Positions 1-8,600 of a stretch of DNA of 64,000 nucleotides are shown piece by piece. Both the position numbers and the translations under genes were made by a program. The notes under the pieces are model-generated. The model made no database searches. It was not told where the DNA came from and saw only the letters and a program-made list of their open reading frames with translations. Origin of the DNA: Caballeronia zhejiangensis (GTDB lineage Bacteria; Pseudomonadota; Gammaproteobacteria; Burkholderiales; Burkholderiaceae); assembly GCF_000698575.1 (NCBI RefSeq), contig NZ_JFHD01000001.1:698738-762737 (forward strand), in the 5' to 3' direction. Numbering within the stretch: the first letter of the stretch is position 1; every line of letters starts with the position of its first letter.

Positions 1-437
1 ACCGCCACCGTCGAAAGCGTGAGCACGTTGAGCACGCGATCGACGAGCGAGCCGCGATACATCGCCGAGAGAATGCCGATGAACAACGCGATCGGCACCG
101 ACACCAGCGCGGTCAACCCCGCGAGCACGAGCGAATTCGGCAGACGCGTCGAGATGAGTTCACTGACCGGCAGATTGTTCGACAGCGACGTGCCGAAGTT
201 GCCCGTCACCACATGCAGAAGCCATTGCAGATAACGCGTGACGGCAGGCTGATCGAGGCCGAACTGATGCCGCAGCGCCGCCACCTGTTCGGGCGTCGCC
301 GCCTGACCGAGCGCCTGTTGCGCGGCATCGCCGGGCAAGAGACCGGTGATGCCGAACACCACCATCGACACGATCAGCAGCGTGAGCAGCGCGAGGCCGA
401 GGCGCGCGGCGACGAGTCGTTGCGCATGAGCTTTCAT
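1..437 (-). CDS. ABC transporter permease, DppB/OppB type (3' end outside window)
   Basis: This is the N-terminal part (about 145 residues) of an inner-membrane permease of the peptide/opine/nickel ABC family; the rest runs off the left edge. One hydrophobic helix lies at residues 9-31 and ends in the family motif GITGLLPGDAA. The extracytoplasmic segment that follows contains GNFGTSLSNNLPV, and a second helix starts near residue 105. The ATG at 437-435 follows a GAGAGAGG stretch. It lies 80 bp downstream of the substrate-binding-protein gene on the same strand, so the two very probably form one importer. The ATPase genes should lie just left of the window. The substrate cannot be told from the permease. 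Confidence 0.9.
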   Translation of the reverse strand, partial: MKAHAQRLVAARLGLALLTLLIVSMVVFGITGLLPGDAAQQALGQAATPEQVAALRHQFGLDQPAVTRYLQWLLHVVTGNFGTSLSNNLPVSELISTRLPNSLVLAGLTALVSVPIALFIGILSAMYRGSLVDRVLNVLTLSTVA

Positions 438-517
438 CGGATAAACGCCTCTCTCTCGTTGAAGGTTTGACTGCGCGCGCCATCGGAAGATGGCGCACAT
501 CCCGCTTCAAAGCATGC

Positions 518-2140
518 TCATGCCTCGAGCCACACGTTCTCCGCGAACATCCAGCCCATCAGGCCCGCGAGCGGAATGCCGCCCAAGCCCTTCAGCTTCG
601 TCGTATGCGCGTCGAGCGAACTCTGGAACATCGGAATGCCGATGCCGCCGTCCGTATGCACGAGCTCCTGCATGTCGCCGTAAATCTTCTTGCGCTTCGC
701 ATCGTCCGGTTCGCCACGCGCGGCGACGAGCATCTGGTCGAACTGCGGGCTCTTCCAGTTCGCTTCGTTCCATGGCGCATCGGATTTGAAGAACTGCGTG
801 AAGATCACGTCCGCACTCGGGCGCGCGTTGATGTTGCCGAAGCCGAGCGGATGCTTCATCCAGTGATTCGACCAGTAACCATCCGCCGGCACGCGCGTCA
901 CTTGCAGATTGATGCCCGCTTGCGGCGCGACCTGCTGCATCAGCACGGCCATCTCCACGGAACCTTCCGCCGCCGGCGATGCGTACAGTTGGATCGGCGT
1001 GCTGCCGAGCTTCGCCTTCTGGAAGTGGAACTTCGCTTTGTCCGGATCGAAGCCGCGTTGCGGCAGACCCGACATGTAGTACTTGTTGCTCGGATCGATA
1101 GGCTGATCGTTGCCGATCGCGCCATAGCCGCGGAAGATCGTCTTGCGCATCTGCTCGCGATCCATCAGGTACATCATGCCGCGGCGGAAATCCGCATTGC
1201 CGGTGATGCCGCCATCGTCGCGCATGATGAGATCGGTGTACTGGCCCGTCTTCGTTTCCAGCACCGCGAAGCCCGGCGTGCCCTTGATCCGCTCGGTCGA
1301 GCGCGCGCTCACTGCATTGATGAGCTGCACGTCGCCGGACATCAGCGCGTTCACGCGCGCGGGTTCGTCCGCGATGCCGATCAGCTCCACTTCGTCCAGA
1401 TGCGGCATGCCCGGCTTCCAGTACTTCTCGTTGCGCACGCCGACGGTACGCACGCCCGGCGAGAACTCCTTCAGCTTGAACGGGCCCGTGCCGACCGCCG
1501 TCTTGAAGTCCGTCGTGCCGTCCTTGATGATGAGGAAGTGCGAGTCCGCGAGAATCACGGGCAGGTCCGCGTTCGCGCCCGTCAGCGTGATCGTGAGCTC
1601 GTTCGGGCCGGTCGCCTTGATTTCCTTGAACTGATCGGCGAGCGTCTTCGCCTTCGAGCCGACTGCCGGATCCTTATGGCGCATCAGCGAATAGATGACG
1701 TCCTGCGGCGCGAGCGATTTGCCATCGTGGAACTGCACGCCGCTGCGCAGCTTCACGACCCACACGGTCGCGTCTTTCGTTTCGAGCGATTCGGCGAGCG
1801 CCATCTTCGCGCCGAGATGATTGTCGAGTTCGGTCAGGCCGCTGTAGAACATGAAGCCGCGCGCGTAGTCCGTGCCGAGCGCGCCCTTCGCCGGATCGAG
1901 CGTATCGGCGGCTGACGACGACTGCGTCGCCACGCGAATGCGTCCGCCCTGCTTCGGCTTGTCCTGCGCGAAAGCCGCGCCGCTCGCGGTGAGCAGACCC
2001 GCGCCCGTCATTGACATGAGTCCGCCCGCGGCCATCGCGCGAAGGACATTGCGCCGGGACGCGCCACGGCGCGTCAGTTCTTCCAGGCGTTTGCCGGCAT
2101 CGGCGTGAACGAGTGCTTCAGGCGATTTGTCGATGCTCAT
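518..2140 (-). CDS. Peptide-type ABC transporter substrate-binding protein, Tat-exported
   Basis: This is a 540-residue SBP_bac_5 family protein that binds a ligand in the periplasm and delivers it to the neighbouring permease. The N-terminus carries a twin-arginine signal (SRRNVLRA at residues 28-35), a hydrophobic stretch, and probable cleavage after AFA at 58. The family core is visible, for example VQFHDGKSLAPQDVIYSLMRH and GTGPFKLKEF. The start is fixed by a GGAG Shine-Dalgarno six bases upstream. It is clearly paralogous to the binding protein at 6972-8549: the two share FYSGLTELD, LMRHKDPA-GSKAK and VPADGYW in the same order. Neighbouring oxidases and a dehydrogenase suggest an amine or N-modified amino acid ligand, which is inference only. 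Confidence 0.93.
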   Translation of the reverse strand: MSIDKSPEALVHADAGKRLEELTRRGASRRNVLRAMAAGGLMSMTGAGLLTASGAAFAQDKPKQGGRIRVATQSSSAADTLDPAKGALGTDYARGFMFYSGLTELDNHLGAKMALAESLETKDATVWVVKLRSGVQFHDGKSLAPQDVIYSLMRHKDPAVGSKAKTLADQFKEIKATGPNELTITLTGANADLPVILADSHFLIIKDGTTDFKTAVGTGPFKLKEFSPGVRTVGVRNEKYWKPGMPHLDEVELIGIADEPARVNALMSGDVQLINAVSARSTERIKGTPGFAVLETKTGQYTDLIMRDDGGITGNADFRRGMMYLMDREQMRKTIFRGYGAIGNDQPIDPSNKYYMSGLPQRGFDPDKAKFHFQKAKLGSTPIQLYASPAAEGSVEMAVLMQQVAPQAGINLQVTRVPADGYWSNHWMKHPLGFGNINARPSADVIFTQFFKSDAPWNEANWKSPQFDQMLVAARGEPDDAKRKKIYGDMQELVHTDGGIGIPMFQSSLDAHTTKLKGLGGIPLAGLMGWMFAENVWLEA

Positions 2141-2220
2141 GAACTTCTCCGCGATAGGGACTGTGAATGTTCGACGGCTTGGTTATTGGATGAAGGCCGT
2201 CTGTCTTTGCTTTCGATGCT

Positions 2221-3501
2221 TCAATAGAAAACGTCTTTGATCGAGTAATACGCGCCGACGAGCGGCAGGAACCACGGCTTGCCCGTATGGCCCGGAATCG
2301 CGGGCCAGTCGAAATCGCGCCACGGGTTCGCATCGGCGTTGCCGTTCATCACGTCGGCCATGATCTGGCCCATGTGCGTCGACATCTGCGTGCCGTGGCC
2401 GCTGTAGCCCATCGAGAAATAGATGCCATCGTGCTGGCCCGCGCGTGGCAGGCGATCCGCGGTGATATCGACGAGACCGCCCCAGCAATAGTCGATGCGC
2501 GCACTGGCGAGACTCGGGAAAATAGCTGCGAGATTCGCCTGCAGAATGCGTCCGCTCTTCGCGTCCGATGGACGTTCCGACGCGGTGAAGCGCGCGCGGC
2601 CGCCGAGCAGCAAACGTGAATCGGGCGTCACGCGAAAATAGTTGTGCATCAGGCGGCTCGTCGTGTACGAGCGGCGCTGCGGCAACAGTTGCTTCAGTTG
2701 TTCCGCTGGCAGCGGCTCCGTCACGATGATGAACGAGCCGACCGGTGCAAGCCTGCGCCGATACCACGCGAACGGTCCATGCTTCGAAGGCCCTGTCGCG
2801 ATCAGCACTTGCCTTGCGCGCAACGTGCCGCGCTTCGAATCGATTCGATAGGCGCCGCCTTCCTTCGCGATCGCCGTGACTTCAGCGTGCTCATAGAGAC
2901 GCGCGCCTTGCCTCGCCGCTGCATTCGCGAGGCCGACGGCGAACTTGCCCATATGCATCTGTCCGCCGTGACGTTGCAACAGCCCGCCGTGAAAGGCATC
3001 GGACTGCACTTCATTGCGGACCTGCTCGCGATCGAGCACATCGATATCCGGATCGACTTCGCGCCGGATCAACTCGGCGGTCGTCGCGATATGGTCGAGA
3101 TGATGCGGCTTCGCGGCGAGCTTCAGCTTGCCCGACGCGAGATAGTCGCAATCGATGTTTTCTTCGCGGATCAAACGTTCGACCGTGCTCACCGCCGCCG
3201 CATACGCGCGATAACAGCCTTGCGCGCGCTCCGCGCCGAGTTGCGAGCGCAGCGCCGCATAATCCTGCGCGACGCCCGTATTGCATTGACCGCCGTTGCG
3301 TCCCGACGCGCCGCCGCCTATGCGCCCGGCATCGAGCACGACGACCGACGCGCCGCGCTTCGCCAACGCGAGCGCCGCCGACAAACCGGTGAACCCGCCG
3401 CCGATCACGGCGACATCGGCCTGGCCATCCGCCGGGCCTTCGCACGTCGAGATGATCGAAGGCGCGGTATCGAGCCAGTAGGAGTCGAGTTTCATCGGCA
3501 T
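2221..3501 (-). CDS. FAD-dependent oxidoreductase, DAO family (PuuB/OrdL-like)
   Basis: This is a 426-residue glycine oxidase/D-amino-acid oxidase family flavoprotein. The ADP-binding motif GGGFTG lies at 34-39, with an acidic strand end (VVVLDA) and the GASGRNGGQ loop typical of gamma-glutamylputrescine oxidase-like enzymes. The C-terminal flavin-contact segment reads YFSMGYSGHGTQMS. Such enzymes oxidise primary or secondary amines with release of peroxide. The gene sits 22 bp after the HAD-type hydrolase and 80 bp before the binding-protein gene, in what looks like a single operon with the aldehyde dehydrogenase at 4369. An amine oxidase followed by an aldehyde dehydrogenase is a common pair. 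The exact substrate is unknown. Confidence 0.88.
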   Translation of the reverse strand: MPMKLDSYWLDTAPSIISTCEGPADGQADVAVIGGGFTGLSAALALAKRGASVVVLDAGRIGGGASGRNGGQCNTGVAQDYAALRSQLGAERAQGCYRAYAAAVSTVERLIREENIDCDYLASGKLKLAAKPHHLDHIATTAELIRREVDPDIDVLDREQVRNEVQSDAFHGGLLQRHGGQMHMGKFAVGLANAAARQGARLYEHAEVTAIAKEGGAYRIDSKRGTLRARQVLIATGPSKHGPFAWYRRRLAPVGSFIIVTEPLPAEQLKQLLPQRRSYTTSRLMHNYFRVTPDSRLLLGGRARFTASERPSDAKSGRILQANLAAIFPSLASARIDYCWGGLVDITADRLPRAGQHDGIYFSMGYSGHGTQMSTHMGQIMADVMNGNADANPWRDFDWPAIPGHTGKPWFLPLVGAYYSIKDVFY

Positions 3502-3523
3502 TGCTCGCGTGAAGTGGCTTCGA

Positions 3524-4192
3524 TTACAGACCGAGTTGACCGGCGAGATCGCCGATGGTGTCCACTTCGTAATACTCGTAGTACGGCGTGCCCGGCTCGT
3601 GGCCGCGCTTCACGAACGCCTTGTGCTTGATGCCCATGTCGTGCGCGGTCATCAGGTCGTAGCGCAGGCTCGACGACACATGCAGCACGTCTTCCGGATT
3701 GCAGTTCAATTGGTCGAACATGTACTCGAAGCCCTGCATGCGCGGCTTGTACGACTGCGCCTGCTGCGCCGTGAACACGCGATGAAACGGCGCGCCGAGC
3801 TTGTCGACGTTGCTCTGAATCTGATCGTCCGATGCGTTCGACAGAATCACGAGCTTGTACTTCTTCGCGAGACGCGAGAGACCTTCCGGCACATCCGGAT
3901 GCGGGCCCCACGTCGGCACGGCGAGGCAGTATTTTTCGGCTTCGGCTTCGTTGAATTCGACGTTCATGCGCTCGCACGCGCGGCGCACCGAATTGACGAT
4001 CACGTCGCGATACGGCTTCCACGCGCCGAGCACTTCGTCGCGGCGATAGCCCGCGAAGAACTTGACGAATTGTTCGAGGTCGTCGCCCTGCAGGCGGTCT
4101 GCGTACATCTCGCGGGTCATGTCGGCCATGCGGAATTTCGTCAGCGTGCCGTAGCAGTCGAACGTGATGTACTTCGGCTCGAAATCGATCAT
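3524..4192 (-). CDS. Haloacid dehalogenase type II-like hydrolase
   Basis: This is a 222-residue HAD-superfamily protein of the L-2-haloacid dehalogenase group. The nucleophile motif is FDCYGTL (Asp12), motif II is ILSNASDD, and YKPRMQGFEY carries the conserved Lys. The last block reads HVSSSLRYDLMTAHDMG where true dehalogenases usually have an SSNxWD-type sequence, so dehalogenation is doubtful and another small-molecule hydrolysis is possible. The ATG at 4192 was preferred over an upstream ATG at 4225 because an AGGA box lies eight bases before it and homology begins there. It sits between the aldehyde dehydrogenase and FAD oxidase genes of the same operon. Confidence 0.85.
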   Translation of the reverse strand: MIDFEPKYITFDCYGTLTKFRMADMTREMYADRLQGDDLEQFVKFFAGYRRDEVLGAWKPYRDVIVNSVRRACERMNVEFNEAEAEKYCLAVPTWGPHPDVPEGLSRLAKKYKLVILSNASDDQIQSNVDKLGAPFHRVFTAQQAQSYKPRMQGFEYMFDQLNCNPEDVLHVSSSLRYDLMTAHDMGIKHKAFVKRGHEPGTPYYEYYEVDTIGDLAGQLGL

Positions 4193-4368
4193 GATGTCAG
4201 TCCTGTCGTGTGTTGGTTGAAACAAGAAACAGCGAAGTGTCGATAAAATTTAAACAAGGCAAAAATGACTGATGGCGTTGAATGCGTGCCTCGCGACGAT
4301 ACAAGTCATGCGTTTTGAGGCGTCGCCACAGCAGAAAATGCGGCGCACGTTTGGAACGATCGTGCGCT

Positions 4369-5847
4369 TCAGACTTCCGTATCGATGAGCACGCTCTTGA
4401 AGCGCAGATTCGCTTCGTAAGCCTGCCGTCCGAGATCCTTGCCAATGCCCGAGCGCTTGTAGCCGCCCGTCGGAATCACGAAATCGCTGGTACGTCCATA
4501 GCGATTCACCCATACCGTGCCCGCTTCGATGCCGCGTACCATGCGCAACGCGCGACCGATGTCCGCGGTATGCACGCCCGCAGCAAGGCCGTAGTCCGGA
4601 TGCGCTGCGAGTTCCAACGCTTCTTCTTCGGTGTCGAACGACTGCACGGTGAGCACCGGGCCGAAGATTTCATTGCGCACGGCGTCGCTCTCCTGCGTGA
4701 CGTCGCACAGCAACGTTGGCGAATAGAACGCGCCGGGCGTCGCGGCATCGGCACGCTTTCCGCCGCAACGCACGGTCGCGCCGTTCGCGATGCTGCGCTG
4801 AACGATCGCATCGATGCGCTGCGCCTGCGGCTCCGAAATGATCGGCGGCAAGGTCGTGCCCGCGGCCCAGGTCGCGCCCGCTTTCAGTTCGCCGAATGCT
4901 TGCGCGATGCGATCCGTCAGTTCTTCGGCGATGCCGCGCTGCACGAGCAGCCTCGATCCCGCGACGCACACTTGCCCCGCATTCCCCGTGATGGCGCCCG
5001 CGATGCGACGTGCGACCTCATCGATGCGCGGTGCGTCGGCGAACACGATCTGCGGGCTCTTGCCGCCCAGTTCCAGCGTGACCGGCTTCGTGCCGCTTTG
5101 CGCGCATGCGGCCATGATCGCGGCGCCGGTGTGCGTCGATCCGGTGAACGTCACTTTGCCGATGCGGGGATGACGCACGAGCGCATCGCCGGTGGTGCGG
5201 CCATCGCCCTGAACGACGTTGAAGATGCCCGGCGGCACGCCCGCTTCGAGCGCGAGCTCGGCGAGACGCAACGCGCTGAACGGCGTCATCTCCGAAGGCT
5301 TCAGCACGACCGCGTTGCCCGCCGCGAGCGCGGGCGCGGTCTTCCATATGCCCATCACGAGCGGAAAGTTCCACGGAGCAATCGCGCCGATCACGCCATA
5401 CGGCTCCGCGATCGTCATGCCGAGATGTCGATGATCCGTTGCCGCAACATCGCCGCCGATCTTGTCGGCAAGCTCCGCATAGAAGCGGATGCTCTCGGCG
5501 GTGAACGGCACGTCCCAGTTGTATGCGTCGCGCACCGGCCGCGTCGAGCCGATCGCTTCGAGCGGCGCGAGATTCGCAGCGTCGGCAGCGACGAGATCGG
5601 CGAACTTGCGCAGCACGCGTGCGCGCTCGCGTGGTGCGCGGCGGGCCCAGTCGCTCTTCTTGAACGCGCTGTAGGCGTTCTGCACCGCGTAGTCGATCAT
5701 CGCGTCATCGGCGACGGGCACCGAGGCATACGCGACGCCATCCGACGGACGCGTTACCTCGATACGCGACGCGCCCGCATCGATCAGTTCGCCGCCGATG
5801 AAGTGCCCGCTTCTGATGACGATGCTGGCAGGATCGAACCGGTCCAT
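4369..5847 (-). CDS. Aldehyde dehydrogenase family protein
   Basis: This is a 492-residue NAD(P)-dependent aldehyde dehydrogenase of usual length. It has PWNFP at 158-162, the catalytic Glu in TLELGGKSP (Glu259) and the nucleophile in GQVCVAGSR (Cys294). The position usually occupied by ESxDxGKP reads LEAIGSTRPVRDA, a small departure. The reading frame stays open upstream to 6138, but the ATG at 5847 has an AGGAGG box and marks the start of family similarity. It is the first gene of the leftward operon with the HAD-type hydrolase, FAD oxidase and ABC importer genes. It probably oxidises the aldehyde released by the amine oxidase. Confidence 0.92.
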   Translation of the reverse strand: MDRFDPASIVIRSGHFIGGELIDAGASRIEVTRPSDGVAYASVPVADDAMIDYAVQNAYSAFKKSDWARRAPRERARVLRKFADLVAADAANLAPLEAIGSTRPVRDAYNWDVPFTAESIRFYAELADKIGGDVAATDHRHLGMTIAEPYGVIGAIAPWNFPLVMGIWKTAPALAAGNAVVLKPSEMTPFSALRLAELALEAGVPPGIFNVVQGDGRTTGDALVRHPRIGKVTFTGSTHTGAAIMAACAQSGTKPVTLELGGKSPQIVFADAPRIDEVARRIAGAITGNAGQVCVAGSRLLVQRGIAEELTDRIAQAFGELKAGATWAAGTTLPPIISEPQAQRIDAIVQRSIANGATVRCGGKRADAATPGAFYSPTLLCDVTQESDAVRNEIFGPVLTVQSFDTEEEALELAAHPDYGLAAGVHTADIGRALRMVRGIEAGTVWVNRYGRTSDFVIPTGGYKRSGIGKDLGRQAYEANLRFKSVLIDTEV

Positions 5848-6091
5848 ATGCGTGAGTCCTCCTCGGCATGTTGCGTTGACATGACTCCATCGTAGGGCCA
5901 GCGCGCCGGCATATTTCGCCGACAAAATTGCCGATTCAGCACAGCGCGCGCGTTCTTGCCGCGATAACCTGCGGTTTTGCGTTGCACCACGCGGCGGAAT
6001 CTCGCGCCGTCCGGGACAGGAAGATCGTCCTAGCCATGCGCGCTGCGCGGTGTCAAAGTCACGGTAAATGTCTTCAAACTGAGGAGGCCGC

Positions 6092-6964
6092 GTGCCTGAC
6101 TCGAACAATAACGAAGTGGTCGAATACCGGGCTTTCACGCTCGACGACCTTCCTGCAGCGCACGCGTTGTCCGCGTCCGTGAAATGGCGGCATCGCGCGG
6201 ACGATTGGCGTTTCGCGGCGCGTATCGGCAGCGGCTTCGCGGCGGTCGATCAGAACGGTGCGCTCGTCGGTACGGCGCTCGCGTTTCAGTTCGGCGCGGA
6301 TGCGGCGACGCTCGGCATGTTCATCGTGTCGCCGGAACATCAGCGGCGCGGCATCGGGCGCGGACTGCTCGACCGCCTGCGTGCGAAGCTCGGTCCGCGC
6401 ATGCTGCTGATCCACGCATCGAACGAAGGCAAGCCGCTTTGCGTGGAACGCGGCTTCGAAACCATCGACACCATTCATCAACATCAGGGCGCGGCCTTTC
6501 AGCCGCCGCTCGTTTCGCTGCCGCCGGGCGAACGGCTCCGTCCGATCGGCGCGAAGGATACGCCGCGTCTTGCCGCGCTGGCATCGCGCGCAAGCGGGCT
6601 GGATCGCACGGAACTCATGCCGCAATTGCTCGATGTCGCGAGCGGCATCGCACTCGATCGCGATGGCGAACTGATCGGCTTCGCGCTCTTCCGACGTTTC
6701 GGCGATGGTCACGTGATCGGCCCGGTCGTCGCGCCCGAGTCGGCGGACCAGAGCCGCGCCAAAGCGCTGATCAGCTATTGGCTCGCGCTGAACGCGGGCA
6801 TGTTCGTGCGCATCGATACGCCCTTGCGTTACGGCCTTTCCTCGTGGCTGGAAGGACTCGGCCTGCCGCTCGTCGATACCATCGAGCAGATGGCGCTCAA
6901 CGGCAAGCCATCCACCGATGCGACGTTCACGCAATTTGCGCTGACGAGCCAGGCCGTGTGGTAA
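6092..6964 (+). CDS. GNAT-family acetyltransferase, tandem-domain
   Basis: This 290-residue protein has an N-terminal GNAT fold (residues 9-130). Its acetyl-CoA loop is SPEHQRRGIGRGLLDRL. A second, degenerate GNAT-like half follows (about 145-290) in which no clear CoA loop is seen. The start codon is GTG at 6092, four bases after a GAGGAGG box. It diverges from the aldehyde dehydrogenase operon and converges with the binding-protein gene at 6972, leaving only seven bases between the stop codons. Context suggests detoxification or modification of an amino compound. The acceptor is unknown. Confidence 0.85.
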   Translation: MPDSNNNEVVEYRAFTLDDLPAAHALSASVKWRHRADDWRFAARIGSGFAAVDQNGALVGTALAFQFGADAATLGMFIVSPEHQRRGIGRGLLDRLRAKLGPRMLLIHASNEGKPLCVERGFETIDTIHQHQGAAFQPPLVSLPPGERLRPIGAKDTPRLAALASRASGLDRTELMPQLLDVASGIALDRDGELIGFALFRRFGDGHVIGPVVAPESADQSRAKALISYWLALNAGMFVRIDTPLRYGLSSWLEGLGLPLVDTIEQMALNGKPSTDATFTQFALTSQAVW

Positions 6965-6971
6965 TCGATCG

Positions 6972-8549
6972 TCACGCCTTCGCGAGCCACGCGAACTCCG
7001 CGAACCGATAGCCCATCACGCGTCCTGACGGCGTCCCCTTCAAGCCGCGCAAGTTCGAGCTTTGCGCGTCGATGAAGTTGATGAAGGCCGGAATCACGAG
7101 ACTGTTCTTCTCGTAGACGATGGTCTGCATGTCGCCGTACATCTGCTTGCGCTTCGCTTCGTCGCGTTCGCGGCGCGCCTGTATCAACAGTTGATCGAAC
7201 TGCTCGTTCTTCCAGCCGGACTCGTTCCAGTTCGCGTTCGAGCGAAAGAACTGCGTGTACAGCAGATCGAGCGTCGGGCGCGGCAGGATCGAGCCGTAGG
7301 TCATCGGATACTTCATCCAGTAGGTCGTCCAGTAACCATCGGCGGGCACGCGGCGCACGTTGATGTCGACGCCCGCCTGTTTCGCCGCCTGCTGGATCAG
7401 CATCGCGGAATCGAGCGCGGTCTCGACGGATGGCGGCGCGATGATCTCCGCACGCGCGCCCGGCGTGCCGGCCTTCTTGAAGTGGAACTGCGCCTTGTCC
7501 GGATCGAACGTGCGCTGAGGCAATCCCTTCATGAAGTATGGATGCCACTCGGGCACCGGATGATCGTTCGCGAGCGTGCCGTGTCCGCGCAACATCACGT
7601 TCACGATGCGCTGGCGATCATGCAGATACTTGATGCCTTCGTTGAAGTCCGCGCTCTTCGTCGGCAGCATGTCCTGCCGCAGCGCGAGATCGGAATAGAG
7701 TTGCGACGGACTTTCGAGCACGGTCACCTTGCCGGTCTGCTTCACGCGGTCGACATCGCGCGCGGGCAGTGGCGAGATGAGCTGCACATCGCCCGCGAGC
7801 AGCGCATTGGTGCGCGCTGCATCATCGCCGATGCCGATGATCTCCACTTCATCCAGATACGGACGCCCCGGCTTCCAGAAGTTCGCATTGCGCGCGCCGA
7901 TGCAGCGTTGCGCCGGCGTGAACTCCTTGCATGTGAACGGTCCCGTGCCGTTGCCCTTCGAAAAATCGGTCGTGTTCGCGGCGACAATCACGAGATGCGG
8001 AATCGCGAGCAGCGCGGGAAGATCGACGTTCGGCTCGGTCAGCGTGATCTCGACTTTCAACGGTCCCGCCGCCTTCACCGAGCTGATGCCATCCGCTATC
8101 GATTTCGCTTTCGAGCCGGTCGCCGGGTCCTTGTGGCGCATCAACGAGAACACGACATCGTCGGATGTCAGCGGCTTGCCGTCGTGGAAATGCACGTTGG
8201 GCCGCAGTGTGACGGTCCATGTCGTGAAGTCGTCCGATTCGAGCTTCTCCGCGAGCGCGTTCTGCGTCTTGAAGTCGGCGTCGAGTTCGGTGAGGCCGCT
8301 ATAGAACATGTACGCGCGAGCGTAATCGCCGGTATGCGTTCCCTTCGCGGGATCGAGCGAGTCCATCAACGACTGATTCGCGAGCGCCACGCGGATGCGT
8401 CCGCCGCGTTGCGGCGCGGGCTCGTTCGCGGCGAATGCAAGCGACGATGCGCCCGGCAAGATCAGCGTCGCCGCACCCGCCGCGGCAAGCGTTTTGATCG
8501 CCTTGCGGCGGCTCGGATCGGCAACTACGAAGTCCTTCGGCAATGTCAT
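6972..8549 (-). CDS. Peptide-type ABC transporter substrate-binding protein, second paralog
   Basis: This is a 525-residue SBP_bac_5 protein. Its Tat-like signal is SRRKAIKT at 13-20, followed by a hydrophobic stretch and AFA near 40. It resembles the binding protein at 518-2140 along its length, sharing QxGGRIRVA, DPAKG, YARxxMFYSGLTELD and KAxFHF, so the two arose by duplication. It lies 51 bp after the flavin oxidoreductase gene at 8601 and is probably co-transcribed with it. No permease lies beside it, so it may feed the importer at the left edge with a related ligand. Confidence 0.92.
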   Translation of the reverse strand: MTLPKDFVVADPSRRKAIKTLAAAGAATLILPGASSLAFAANEPAPQRGGRIRVALANQSLMDSLDPAKGTHTGDYARAYMFYSGLTELDADFKTQNALAEKLESDDFTTWTVTLRPNVHFHDGKPLTSDDVVFSLMRHKDPATGSKAKSIADGISSVKAAGPLKVEITLTEPNVDLPALLAIPHLVIVAANTTDFSKGNGTGPFTCKEFTPAQRCIGARNANFWKPGRPYLDEVEIIGIGDDAARTNALLAGDVQLISPLPARDVDRVKQTGKVTVLESPSQLYSDLALRQDMLPTKSADFNEGIKYLHDRQRIVNVMLRGHGTLANDHPVPEWHPYFMKGLPQRTFDPDKAQFHFKKAGTPGARAEIIAPPSVETALDSAMLIQQAAKQAGVDINVRRVPADGYWTTYWMKYPMTYGSILPRPTLDLLYTQFFRSNANWNESGWKNEQFDQLLIQARRERDEAKRKQMYGDMQTIVYEKNSLVIPAFINFIDAQSSNLRGLKGTPSGRVMGYRFAEFAWLAKA

Positions 8550-8600
8550 GTGAGCCTCGCTCGTTCATTGTCGTTTCAACGGATGAGATGCAACCTGCCT

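Noticed and set aside
467..1915. Long plus-strand frame opposite the first binding-protein gene
   Set aside because: This is a typical high-GC antisense shadow with no ribosome-binding site or family likeness.
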